Assembly: GCF_963676685.1 (NCBI RefSeq)
Contig: NC_092344.1
Span: 92,348,749 to 92,412,748 of the forward strand
Direction of reading: 5' to 3'
Length of the DNA stretch: 64,000 nucleotides
Origin: Mytilus edulis
Taxonomy: Eukaryota; Mollusca; Bivalvia; Mytilida; Mytilidae
The stretch's first letter is position 1. Each line of letters starts with the position of its first letter. Below the pieces are notes generated by a model, which worked only from the letters and a program-made list of their open reading frames with translations, was not told the DNA's origin and did not search any database. This document shows, piece after piece, positions 24,760 through 38,500 of the stretch. The translations under genes were made by a program, and so were the position numbers.

Positions 24760-25228
24760 TTATTCTTCCCCTTTGCTACAATGCATATTTTGGTAAAAGT
24801 CAAATTAAATTAAAAATTTGCACCGCTTCAAACATGAAATAAATGAAACTGCTTATAGACCATTATTATTCTAATAAAATGTGCTTCTAGGACTTCATCA
24901 GTGCTTTTCCTTTTGAGAGCCCTATTAACATGCCAATGGTAGGATTTGAATCTCGTATAAATGACTAAGGCTCATTTGAGGGGTGGTCTGAGGGGCCCCG
25001 ATCCTAAAATCCTGGGCTTAAAAACATGAAATCCTGAGGTGCGTATTTTAACGAAATTCATACCCGACATCCCAAAATTTAAAAAAAAATATTCCCCCAT
25101 CCCGTAAAGATCAATCCCGTAATCCTGAGCTTAAAAACACCCGATTCGGACGTCCAGAATAAGTCCTGCCTCCCTCTAATCTCTACCCTACTTTCATTTT
25201 GGCCAAATCACTACTTTCACTTTCAATA
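24760..25228. repeat. Dispersed repeat, inverted copy of 38580-38850, interrupted by an insertion
   Basis: The reverse complement of 24760-24975 matches about 38640-38860 (for example CCAATGGTAGGATTTGAATC against GATTCAAATCCAACCATTGG). The match resumes at 25186-25228 (CCCTACTTTCATTTTGGCCA). The 24978-25185 piece between is an insertion rich in ATCCTGAGCTTAAAAACACC, related to 44551-44660. Confidence 0.75.
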
Positions 25229-25234
25229 ATACAT

Positions 25235-25500
25235 TTTTATTCCCCATTTATGGGAAATATGTTTTCTAGTCTGTTCGTTCATCCGTCCGTCTGTCCCGTG
25301 TTAGGTTAAAATTTTGTAGAGGTAGTTTTTGATTAAGTTGAAGTCCAACCAACACGAAACTTAGTAAATATCTTCCCTATGATATGATCTTTCTAATTTT
25401 AATGTCAAATTAGAGATTTTACCCCATTTCACGGTCCACTAAACATAGTAAATGATAGTGCCGATGTGGCATCCAAATACTATGAACACATACTTGTTTC
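25235..25500. repeat. Dispersed repeat, inverted relative to 28870-29150
   Basis: TAGTTTTTGATTAAGTTGAA and the preceding GTTCATCCGTCCGTCTGTCC are complements of blocks in 28870-29150 (TTCAACTTCATCAAAAACTA; GAACAGACAGAAGGACGGAC). Two copies of one family thus face opposite ways on either side of the EBNA1BP2 3' end. The 25500-26410 stretch that follows holds nothing I recognise. Confidence 0.7.
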
Positions 25501-26411
25501 CACTTGTTTTACTTATTTCAATATATATGCAACTGGTATGACCCCTTAGATAGTAAATATTTCAGAAAAAAGTAGACAGAATACAGAGAGTCTGTATATT
25601 ATAGTAGTATAATCGTAGTTTACAGGTGGATAAACGCGAAAACAATTGTCTCTAAGGAGGTATAATAGTTGTGGTTCTTGCGATCTAAAAACCATGATAT
25701 GGAGTATGCTCTGATTGGCTTATTTATTTTTCATTTTTGTAATCTATCTTAAGATTGGTTGTTCTTGTGCATGTTTAAAACCGGAAGTAACAGTATCCGG
25801 ACACCTATTTTGTCGTTTTTCTCCCAAAATAACTCAATCTGAATAATCATAAGAACGGATGACAAACGCGAATATGCATGTTACCTAAAGAACACAGAGA
25901 CATGATGATTAATTTATTGTGGAAGAAAGAGAAGCGACACACAAAATGAGGTTACTCGTTTAATAGTATAGATAAGCATTCAGTAAACATAATGTGAGCA
26001 ATGAATCTGAAAACTCATAACAAGCTTGAGTATGTTCACACAAAGCTTTATAACAAATGTCAGGAAGCTCTGATATCTAGCTCATGACAAAAATTCAACA
26101 GATGGACAAATAGGGGCAAATCAGTCTTACCTCTCCATCAGACAGGGTTATAATGAAAACAATATTAAAGCTGAATCAACAGATATTTTGACTGGTTTAT
26201 TGATCAAACTGAACATACGAGTCCACTGTTGAATTCATGTGTTTATCTCATTCACAACATGAAAAATATATATAAAATAATAATGAAATAATGATGCAAT
26301 AGGTATTACAATGAAATTGTCTATTTGAATATTAAATACAAGTACCAGTTTACTTGTTAAATCTTTATTCTCTTTAGATTTTGTACTGGTTGGCATTTAA
26401 AAAATGTCACT

Positions 26412-26417
26412 TTTATT
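26412..26417 (-). terminator. Candidate EBNA1BP2 polyadenylation signal
   Basis: AATAAA on the minus strand (plus TTTATT), about 105 bases past the EBNA1BP2 stop codon, a normal spacing for a short 3' UTR. Confidence 0.5.
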
Positions 26418-26521
26418 TTTTAATATGATTTGCTCAACAATCTAAATGGTACATGTGTATTCTTCTGTTAGCTTTAACATGTCACAACAAATTCAAACTG
26501 TTAATGGCAGGAATATAATTC

Positions 26522-29500
26522 TCATTTTTTCCTGTTTTTTATGTTCTGTCTTCTTGACTTCCCAGGTCTGCTTTGTGATGCCTGTAAAAGAAAAACAAGT
26601 GTCAAAAACTTGCTATCACATAAATATTGGAACATTATTAATTATTTCTTACTAAAATGCCTTCCTAGGTAGAGTCAATCCAAGAATCTGGGCTCTAAAG
26701 GAAGTTGATGGCTTAGGACAAATAGAGATTTTGAATAGATTTCTAAATGATCTTTTTAAAAATATATATGTATATATATCACAGACTTATATGGCTAAAG
26801 ATTGATTATTCCGAGATCAAATAAATCAATAACATATATTTTGCATGCATTCTAACACTCCAATCATCACTTTGAGTAGGTATTTTTAAATGGTAATGAA
26901 GAACTTTGAACTAAAAAAATGGAAATGCAAAAATATCTAGATTTCACCACTTCTTAAAATTTCTTCAAGAAAACTTACAACACTTGGAGTGTTATCTCCC
27001 CTTAACTGTAATTACACATAACCTTATCTATGCATCGTTTTCATCAAAGTGTAATTATATATTTTGTTCTTTAGAGTTGAAATGAATTATTGATGTATGC
27101 TTTTAAAGTCTTGTGGCAACTATTTTATGCCTTTTAAGGACAAAAAGATAGTTGGCTGAAATCAATGACATACACTTTCAAACGTTACGTCTTTTAATTT
27201 AAAATTTTAAAGATGATTTATTTTGAGCCAAATAAGAGAAAAAAAATCATCTATATACAATGAGTCTGTAAAAAAAAATTAATAGTGAATGCATTAGTTC
27301 TATGCTGATAGACAGTTGATATAACTTGTATGGTCAATTTATCTACCTTTTTTACTTTCTGTCCTGGTCTTTTCTGATTTACTCTTGGATTAAAATCTGA
27401 CATATCTCTTGCACTATCTGAAGTGTTTTGTTTTCCTCTCTTTTTCTGGCCTCCAAATCCAAATTTTTTATTTTTATATTCCCTTTTCTTATTTGACCTA
27501 CCAAAATAAATAAAAGCGCATATTTGTCACAACATTCATAATAATTATGAAAAGAAAGATTTGTCTATAATATTTATTCCCATCTATGACAAATATTAAA
27601 ACAGCTGCAAATACTTTATAGTAATGAACAATGTATATTTTTGTCTTTTTTGATTCTTCAAGAGTTTAATTGGCATAGATTGAAAAACCTCCTATAGTTA
27701 AACTATTGAACTTCCACTAGATATATAATTCCTTTTTATGAACAAATGTTGATTGAATGCATTGTTCAATGACTTAGTGTAGTATATAGATGCACATTGT
27801 ATGCTTTCTATTTCAGTATTCTCGCCAGGGTGCTTTTTGTGCATTTTAATTAATTGATGATAGTAACTGATTAACTGCTTTAATTCCACACTTCAAGTTT
27901 GTGTCTTCAAAATTAACTAAACAGCAAATAACTGTTTTTGCAGTGATTGATTTGTTTGATAAATCTTGGTTTTTGGTTCTAATGACTTATCATCATTGAT
28001 GCTGCTGATGTATGAAGACCAAAACAAAAGTAAATAAGTAAAACAGGCTGTCCAATGATACCAAACTGGGCTTTTATAACAGTTACTAATGCAATTTTTT
28101 AAACAATTTGGGGCCATATGTTTTCCCTCATACATGGGAAATTTGTGAATATCAAACATAAATATGCTGTTTTTGATTGCAAAATGGAAAAACAATTGCA
28201 ATCCTTATGCAAGAGTGTGGAAATAAAAACATTCAGGGACATAACTCTAGAACGTTAAGTTACTCACTAGCCAACATAACTCTCTGTCTGCTAGTTTAGG
28301 TTCTTACCATTATTAATGAGCTTCATAGAATGTGGGTAAGAAAAATTTATGTTAAGAGTGAGGAAATGAAAAAAAAATCCAGTTTTCAAAGTAAAAAATT
28401 TGTATAAGTGACTCACTGCCCAAATTCAAACTATGTCTGCAAGGTTTGGTTCTCAGCATTGCAGAGGCGGATCCAGGCAGGACATAAAGGGACATAAATC
28501 TAGAACAGTAAGTGAATCATTGCCCAAATTCGAACTCTGTCTACAAGTTTTAGTTCTTAGCATAGTGTATGCTAAAATAAGCATGTGTCAAACAATTTTT
28601 TTCTCCCGTTTATACCTAACTTCCTTTTTATCTGTCTGTTTTCCCCCTTGTTTTTTTGTAGATCCTGGTTTTTCTAGATCATCCAAAAAGTCTAATTTGT
28701 TTTTTTGACCTGAAAAATAAAATATACAGTAAGATATTCTGGAAAGTGTTTAAAAGCTTTTCTCAACTTTATAACAGTCTTAAAAATAGACAATTGTTTA
28801 AACAATACATGTTAAGCTCAAACTTGTCATTATGTTAGACAAGCTGTGTAAAAATTTAACATAGTATAAAACAAGAATGTGTCCCCAGTACATGGATGCC
28901 CACTCGGCATAATCATTTTGTATGTTCAGTGGACAGTGACAATGCGGTAAAACCTCTAATTTGGCATTAAAATTAGAAAGATAATGGCATAGGGAACATG
29001 TGTACTAAGTTTCAAGTTGATTGGACTTCAACTTCATCAAAAACTACCATGACCAAAAACTTTAACCTGAAGCGGGACGAACAGACAGAAGGACGGACAC
29101 AGACCAGAAAACATAATGCCCCTCTCCTATCGTAGGTAGGGCATTATGCTTTAATTATTATTTGGCAAATAAAGGCAACAGTAATATTATACTGTTCAAA
29201 AGTCATAAATCGATTGAGAGAAAACAAATCTGGGTTATTACTAAAACTGAGGGAAACACATCAACAATGAGAGTAAAAACAATGAAACAACAGAAACACT
29301 AATGTGCAACAAAAAACAAAAGACAATGCAACATACATAGAAACCAACTATTAGATAACAACTGCCATATTCCTGACTTGGTACAGGACATTTTTAGAAA
29401 AAAATGGCAGGTTGAACCTGGTTTTGTGGCTAGTCAATCCTCCTGCTATATGGCAAAACACTTAATTATAACTATCAGAAATATGTTTACTTTTACATTG

Positions 29501-32500
29501 GGTTTTAAATAGTTACTTCTTGCTGTACATGTACTAGTGTCAGAGACATGCTATGTTAGAAATATGAAATCTCCATGTTGTTTATTCTTAAAATCAAATA
29601 ATTTAGCAATCATAAAAATTCTAATAAGAAATAAAATACATTGAAAGTCATCATGCTTTTACCAAAATAGGGTATCCATCATATTCTCAACAGTTAATTT
29701 ACAAAGATAATCAGTCATTGTTATTTGGTGCTGTATATCATATTTGTATTTCATAATTTGTTTTGTAGAGAAATCAGATACATTTGTAGTTGGTTTTCTC
29801 ATTTGAATTGTTTAACAATTGTCATTTTCTGGCCCTATATAAAAGACTATATAGTATAGATTTTGCTCATTGTTGAAGGCTGTATGATGACCAATAGTTA
29901 ACCTCAATGTCATTTTATATTTAGAGGAGAGTTAGTTGTCTCACTGGCAATCATACCACATCTTTTAATCACTATACATAATGTATCAACCAATAAATTA
30001 CCTTTTCTATATTTTTTTACTGCCTCCATCATTTCTTTTTTATCTTTCTGTCTTTTTAATAGTACTTCTTGTTGAACCTGCAATACAGATTTTCCAAATG
30101 CATTTACAAGAATTATGCAAACATACTTTTATAAAGTGTGAATCTTATACATTCTGAGCATGCATGCAATAAAAGACTGAATTTTCCAGCTTAAAAAAAA
30201 GAAGATATGAAACACTCAAGTGATTATAACAGTGAAATTGAATTTGTCTGTCCTTATTATCTCAAAAATCAAATTGTTGCCATAATCTTAAATCATTATT
30301 AATGATGAATATGATCACTTGAATTTCAAATTTTTTATTCCATTAGTACATATTATTAGAGGTGTAATACCACCAAATCATGGTATGTCACATCCGGTTG
30401 TATATGAAAGTAGGTCGAAAAAAATATTCCTTTGAATTTGACAGTTGTAGGTAATTAACCCTACATTTTATTGCAGTAAAACCATTTCTGTGTCATAAAC
30501 ATATGTCTTGGGTATTTCAAAACACCATTATTTTTTATTTGGGATTTCTATAGAAAATTTTGTAATCTTGAGGTTACATGGTGACTAAACCTTGTACACA
30601 GATAAAATAAGGGGAGAAATTTGATTGGTTAACTTCCAATGATGGTTATTTTCCAGGGGTTTATCTGGGTATTTTGGGAAAAAGGACCCTGGCCAGTTTA
30701 GGGAATTTTTTAACGCAGTTTTCAATGAAATTGGGAAAAACAACCAATATAAATAAAGGCAACAGTAGTATACCGCTGTTCAAAACTCATAAATCCATGG
30801 ACAAAAAACAAAATCGGGGTAACAAACCAAAACCGAGCGAAACGCATTAAATATAAGAGGAGAACAACGACACAACACCGAAACGCAACACACACAGAAA
30901 CAGACCAATCATCAGACAAAATACCACGAGAATAACAAATGTAACATGAAAACCAAATACATGAATTTGGGATAGACAAGTACCGTGCCACGTCTTATCT
31001 CAATATCTCAAAAATAAGAGAAAACACAAACGACTGAACGTTAAAATGCAACACAAAGACAAACGAACAATATTATAACAATGACCATCTTCCTGACTTG
31101 GTACAGGACACTTTTAAAAGGGGAATAAAAGTGGTGGGTTGAACCTGGTTTTGTGGCATGCCAAACCTCGCACTTTTATGGCCATGTGAAATATAACATC
31201 AAAATGACAACACAGGACTACAACATAAATAAATTGGAGAACACAATTGACAAAGAATCACACGAACAACAGCCAACAAAAGGCAACAAGTTCAAAATTT
31301 TAATACGCCAGAAGTGTATTTTACCAGATGTTAGTTTTAGTGTGATTAGTTCATAAAATTATTTTTTGTTGGTGAAAATAAAGTAAGGACTACACCTTCT
31401 TTGTTTTTTAAATATAACAACATGGCGTTTCAGTTTATTTGAGTATCAAAATAATGAGTTCCAACTTCTTAAAGGATTGTTACATTTTTTTGATTTTGAC
31501 ATGAAAATTTGTGAAATAAGATATTTTAAGTTCTGTATAAAATATATCCTGTTTCTATTTTCTTTTTTATATATCTTTTAGTTTTCAATTTTAGTGTTGC
31601 TATGATAGCTGTCACATGTTTGGTTCTTTTCATTTTTTATTTACTGTATTTGATTGACAAACCCGGATTTATATACTTGTCCGTTTCCGGATTTGACCTG
31701 GTTTTAGTTTATTCCCACACTTCCTGTTTATTTATTTATGGCAGCCATTGTTTGTCAATGTTGTTTTCATTCAATATGTTTCTTAACTTGGATTTACACA
31801 TTACTTGTTGGCGATTTTTTTACATAAAGCTAGCGGTTGAATAAAAAAAACATCTCTGTCATGAATAATAAAGATTAAAATGAATTTTGTGATCATTTGG
31901 GAATTTTGCTGCCAAAATTGGGAAAAATGTAGGGTTTTTGCCGTTGGGAATGGGTCCGAATACCGGACCCTGTGGAATGCTAGAAAAATCCATGTTTTCT
32001 TATATGCAATGAAATGTTATGTGAATTTTTTTCTAAAGAACTGGACAGGATAAAACTTTACTCATGCCAAGTATTTTTTTATTTGAAAAAAAGATAAATT
32101 CTGCACATTTTTTTGAAAAGTGCAAATTTAACAAAGACTAATAGGGGAAAATCAATGGTGGTATTACACCGAGATATCATCTACATCTTGTAAAGCATTA
32201 CAGCATAAATTTCTTCAATTGTTTTGCTAGATGTGGTTAAATCAAGTTGTTGAAACGTATTCAAATGCCTTGCATCGAAATTTGCGACTGAAATATAGAA
32301 ACAACAAACCTCATTCTCAATTGTATTATCATTGTAACTTTCTTAATCTTTCAGAATTCATTGACCACTTTCCAAATATCCTTAATTTATTTCTAAATGG
32401 GTAGACCTTGACATGGGAGATAACTGCCTATATTGCATATATTGAAATAGCCATTTTTATAGATGCTTTTAAAACACTAAGGTGAGACAGAATTAATATA

Positions 32501-35500
32501 ATCTGTGATACTTAGAAGTTAAGATTACACCAATGAAAAAGGTTTATACAAACAAACCTGCAATTTTTAACAGTATTCATTACATTTTTTCATCTGAGAT
32601 CAATTCAGAAAACTTATTTTTCCATCTTTTTTTTGTATCTGGTGTTTAATTGAGACAAAAACTTGATTTAAAAATTTTTAAAACACTTAAATTATCATTA
32701 AAATAATTCTGTTAACTTATAATAAAAACCAGCTAATATACACTTTTGTAACAGCAACATCAAAATCTTACCTTTTTGCCATATTTGCGGAGTTCTCGTA
32801 ATTTCTTTGCTTTTTCTGATTTTTCTATAGACAACTGTTTATGTAATAATCTCTCCCTAACCTAAAAATGTAAAGGTTTATGAAAAGTAAAACACAATAT
32901 ACATTAAATCCTATCTATTCTAATTGTATTAGTTTTGCTTGATTAAAGGAGCAAATGAGATAATATTCAAACAATAGTTTCTAAGAAAAACCAATATCAA
33001 ATATTATGAAACATTGCAAAACAAATTATGGAGAAAATGTTGTAGGGATGTCAAAGAAAGGCTGTTGAAAGTTGTACAATACAAAAAAAAGAATTTCAAT
33101 TTTACAAAATGGGAAAAACACCCACAATTACAATCAGGTGCTCTGCAGGCTGCAGCTTTATACGACCGCAGTGGTCGATCCTTGAACAGAATATTCAAGC
33201 TTGATACTGTCTGAATTTGGATTGTGATCAAATTTTTGACATAATATAGGTTTTTGTCACAATATAAATGTGGTCAAAGATCTAACAAATCTATTGCACA
33301 ATACTGCGCAATTGAAGATTTCTTCTTTAAACTTTTGAAACAAGCAATGTAAGGGAGGTAATCATGTAATCAAACATGTATATAACAGTATTCTTTAAAT
33401 TTTAATTGCATTACCTCCCTTACACTACTTTTAAATCGTCTAAATTGTCCTTTAACAAGAAAAACCCTTGTTTTCCCCCTTTTTTGCTCCTAATTGCTTG
33501 ATGATTTGAGCCATAACCCCCCTTAACCATCCCTTTGTAGTATGGAAACTTGTGATATAATTTCAGGGAGATTTATACACTTAAACACAAGTTATTGACT
33601 GAAAACTACAAAAATGCTTATTTGGGACCTTTTTTTTACCCCTAACTTTTTGAAACCCCCTCCCACCTAGGAGCAAGAACACCAAAACTCAATTCCAGCC
33701 TTTCCTTTGTAGTAAGAAACCTTGTAGCATAATTTCAGAGAGATCCATTCCCTTAAATCCAAGTTATTGCCTGTAATCAAGAAAAATTGCTTCTTTTGTA
33801 CCCTTTTTGGCCCTTTATTCCTATATGTTCAGCGACATTAATTCTGAACTAAATCAAAGCCTTCCCTTCATTATATGGAACCTTGTGGTACAATGTCAGA
33901 GAGATCCATACAGATATACATAAGTTATTGTCCAGAAACTACAAAAATGCTTGTTTTTGGCCTCTTTTTTGCCCTCAAGTTCCTAGACTGTTTGCCCCAT
34001 AACCCTTTAAATAAATCTCAACCTTCTACTTAATGGTATGAACATTGTGGTACAATATCAGAGCAATTGAAATACTTATACACAACTTATTGTCTTGAAA
34101 CTAGATAAATACTTGTTTTGGGCCCCTAATTTCTAAACCGTTAGGACCATAACCCCCAAAATCAATCCAAACCTTCCTTTCATGGTTACAAACATTGTAT
34201 TAAAAAAAAAAAATTTTTCTTATACTTAAGTCATTATCCAGAAACCATCTGTCTTTGGACGACGACGGCGATGTGATACCAATATACGACCAAAATTGTT
34301 TTAAATTTTGCGGTCGTATAAAAACTAAAGCATGAAAACTATTAAAAGGTAAAAGATAGCCCAATATTTCAACCTAAAAGGTTTTCATCAAGGGATGTGG
34401 AATAGAGAATATTTTCCAGAGGACATTTAATGAACTTAGACTTGATGAACACTATTTGAAATTATTGTTTGGTCCTGACAAGATATTTTCTATTTTTTTT
34501 CCCTTTTGGACAACCCTTGACAAAGATAATTTCGGTCAAAATATTGGGTCTCCTTTTCTTTCTTTCATCTTTTATCTTCATACAATGATTGCAATCAATT
34601 ACAATAAATTCGGAAATTATTGCATGCAGTTATTATTGCAATTTTGTCATTTTAAACCAGAATGTGACTTTAATCATTGCCATATTGAGAAAAATTCTCT
34701 TTAATTCATATAAAAATTTTCAAAATGCAAGTTTAAATTATTGCGATTATAACCCTGTCCATTTTTCACAATAATTTTTGAATTTACAGTAATTATACCC
34801 TTTTCATATGGTCATCTGTTTTAGCCATCTGTGCAAAATAATCTTCTGGTCTTTTGGTCTTTATACCCATTTTGTGGAGTTTTGGAATAGCTGACAACAC
34901 TGTAGATTGAGCTTGTCTGTAACTGAAAGATAAAAACACAAATACTGAGCCTCTTAAATTTAGCTGCTATAAGACAGAATTATTTATCAATATTATCTTG
35001 ATATTGTTAATTTCATTCAACCACCAATAATCATTATTAAAAAGAGATTTTCTAGCAGAAAGGCAGATTGGCTAGGACGTATGGACATTGCTATTTGAAT
35101 ATACTGTTAAACAACACATTTTCATGACTGATTTATTTTCCTGATTTTCTAGAGTATAACAACATTTAAACTTGGTTCCTTATTTAAGTATACCATGTAC
35201 ACTATTCATCAACAAGTTAGAAGACGAGAAATGTGTTAAGACTTATAAAATGACTTGAGAAATATTAAATCTTACAACAACATTTCCCTCCTGAAATCAT
35301 TATGTATATCATCTCCCCCTTGTATTTCTGTGCCAGGCTGAGCTGGTGCTGGTTCACTGGTAGTATCAAGTCTTTCTATCCAGTCTAATTTAGACTTTAA
35401 TTCTTCTAGTTTACTCTTCATTCCAGCCTGCATAAATAATAAACATAAATAATAAACATAAAGACATTCAGCTACAAGTTTGATTAAAGCAATTTCTTAA

Positions 35501-38500
35501 TTATAGATAAAATGAAAATACAAATATAAATTATGGAAATAAAGAGCTTGACATGTTGTTTCTGGAGACGCTATGTTAACTAATAAATCTCTTTTATGTT
35601 GTTGGGTTCTTGTTTCAATAACATTTACCCATCATCTCCTTTTCTTAAATGAAACAAAACAAAATGTTGTTGATGATCAGTGTATTTATACATGAACATT
35701 GAAGTAACATATGACCACTATTAAGAAGTGAATATTAGAGGCAAAGGGGTTGTAAATTGATTTACATGACCTCCAAAACTCAAAAGAAAAACAACTAAAA
35801 ATCTGCAGAGAAGATTGTAAAGATATAATGTTATCTACGGTTACACTGCTACCATGTCTACTGAAGTAAAAACAAATTGTGAATTTTGAGGAAATAATTT
35901 TGTTTTCTTAAACATTAATGTATTAAAAATATGAATTGGTCAACTTGTTTTGATTTTCCGCTATCTGCAACACCTGCACTCTAACATCCAAATTACAAAT
36001 GTATAATTAGTTAAACAGAACATTATATATATATAAAAAAAATCAGTCCCATTTACATATTATCACAAGATTTTCTTTCACATTATCATTCTATTTTGAA
36101 TTATTAGTTAAAAGAAATAACAATCAATTGCAAACTTCAAGCAAACATATGATCCAATACACAGTAAAAAGACAAAAAATCCTTTTAATTCCTATGTGGT
36201 GCTCTATGTTTAATAATATGTTTTTGCTTATAATTTTCTGTTTGGCTTTAGGCCAACTAAAATTAATTAGTAGATTTTCATTCAAATTTTTGAAAAAAAT
36301 GGGGCAGGTGGTAGGATTTAATATTTTAATTTTTATTTCTTATGAAACCCTCTTGTGACGTGTTCTTCATATATGCAAGGGTAATAATAAGCTTATATCA
36401 TGTTTATACATGTTTAACTCACTATAAGGAGTCGAACATAATTTTTCAAATCTTAAATAAAAATCTCTGATTGGCAACCACTGTCATACTGTACTACATG
36501 TAATTGCTGCTTTAGAAACCTATTTTAGTAAACAGCAAAACCATATAGACAAATGCTCTCTTCAGTTGCACTACCTTCACCAAATCTATTTGTCTTTCTA
36601 AGTGATGTTTTTTTTTGTCTCCTTAACATGAAACAAATATGCATTGGTATGCAATTCTGAGTACAGAATAAAATGAAAACTCAAACAGTTTTGAAAATAA
36701 TAGGGTTGGTGCTTTTATGATTCTTCTAGTATATGCAAATATAATTAATATGTAAACCATCAACTTAACAAAAAAGAAGAAGTTGTTTAATGACTATATT
36801 GTGGGTTTTGGGACAGAAGGTGTTTGCTGTTTGTCAACAATAGCCATGGGTTAATCTAAGTGTATGTTTGCCGACTTTTTTGACTCATTATACTGTCATA
36901 AATCTAACAAATTCGTGCTTGTTTCAATTTGTTTAATCCAGTTGTGTTTTTGTACCAATTGTGTTCCACGATTCTTGCTCTTTGGATATAATTCACAGTC
37001 CAAAATTCCTGCCACAAAGTCATTTTATCAACAAAAAAATCAACGGTTTTCTAATCACAGAAATTTGTGTCATGCCACGATTTGCGTTCTTGGACACGGT
37101 GTATTACTTGTAAACTGATTATTTCATGCACTTCTCGTAATCAATCTCTATACTTGGTAGATGATTTTGTCATCTTAGAGCTGCAGAATCATTTTAAATT
37201 ACTCAAAGAAATACGAAAACCGAAATTAAAAACAGGAAGTTTGAAGGAAACGAAATATATTACGGTTACCAGAAACGGAAATGAACAAAATCCTGGTACC
37301 TTTGATAACTTTTTTCTGACATTACCATGCCAGTTAGTTTATATTAATTTCTTATGACCGGTACACAACAAAATATTTTTCACCTTTATGAACTGTGTAA
37401 CTGCTCTTAACACAATAGAAAAAGATACTTACCACATCGTTGATATAATGTTTTTCTATACTGGCTGGCAGAGCTACATTTAGTCCAGGTTTCAGTTTAC
37501 CAGAACTGAAGTCTAATTGCAACTGCAAGAATATATAACACTCATAAATTAATTGCTGTTTATGTTCAAATATTATAATGACAGTTACTAAGCATTGCTG
37601 ATGCTTCATTATCATTCATTTGATAAATTAATACCATTTTTTGTCGGTTTGGTGGGAACAAGTAACCACCAATTCAAATATTCAACATATTACAAATTTA
37701 AAATCTACATAGGCTTTGTATGCAGAGATTCTAAAAACCATGAAATCTAATATCCAGGAAAATACAAATGTTTCTGAATCAAGGTGATATTGATACTCAC
37801 AAAAATAAATTTTACCACAGTAATAGAAAGGTTTTACTATCCTTAGGCTTGTAAGTTTTTACCTCATTTGATATTTTTTGGAGGAAATATATGAAGTTTA
37901 CTGCATGTAAAACATTTGATCTTTAATTAGTTTATTAATTGATACACCTGTCATAAAAAATAGTGTTGTTGTGTTTCTTTCTGAAATCTTAATTTCTTCA
38001 TTTCTAATCAGCCACAGATTTTTTTTCCACGTGTAGAGAAAGCCTTTTTTGAAACTTTATGTCTTCATTTCAATTTAGCCAAACTTTCATTAGGCCGTGG
38101 GAGGAAGAAAAGACAGTGACAGTGTGGATGATGGCATGCAGTCTAGTGTGTCATATATATGCATTCTAAAAGGGAGTTGTTGCCTTTTCTATAAGAGACT
38201 CAATTTTCAATATGCCTTGCATATCTCTGTGCTTCAACATGCCGGTCTGTAACTGTTGTCAATAGGTTATACAACTCGAACACTAACAACATCTTCATCT
38301 TACCTCTCCATGGCAAATAACATTTTATAAAGTGGTGCCTATTGTTTACCAAGGATATCTCTGAGCAAGGGGTTACATTACATATTTCTTTACAGGCCTC
38401 AGATCACAATTAATTTCCTTTGTTCGTGGTCTAGGAATATAGTTCCCAATTATTATACGGGATATTTCTTCCCAAGTAATCTGTCTACTGTTTTCTTTCA

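Noticed and set aside
31602..31844. 80-codon hydrophobic open frame
   Set aside because: It lies inside the 30361-32170 element next to dispersed-repeat sequence; hydrophobicity follows from T-rich codons.
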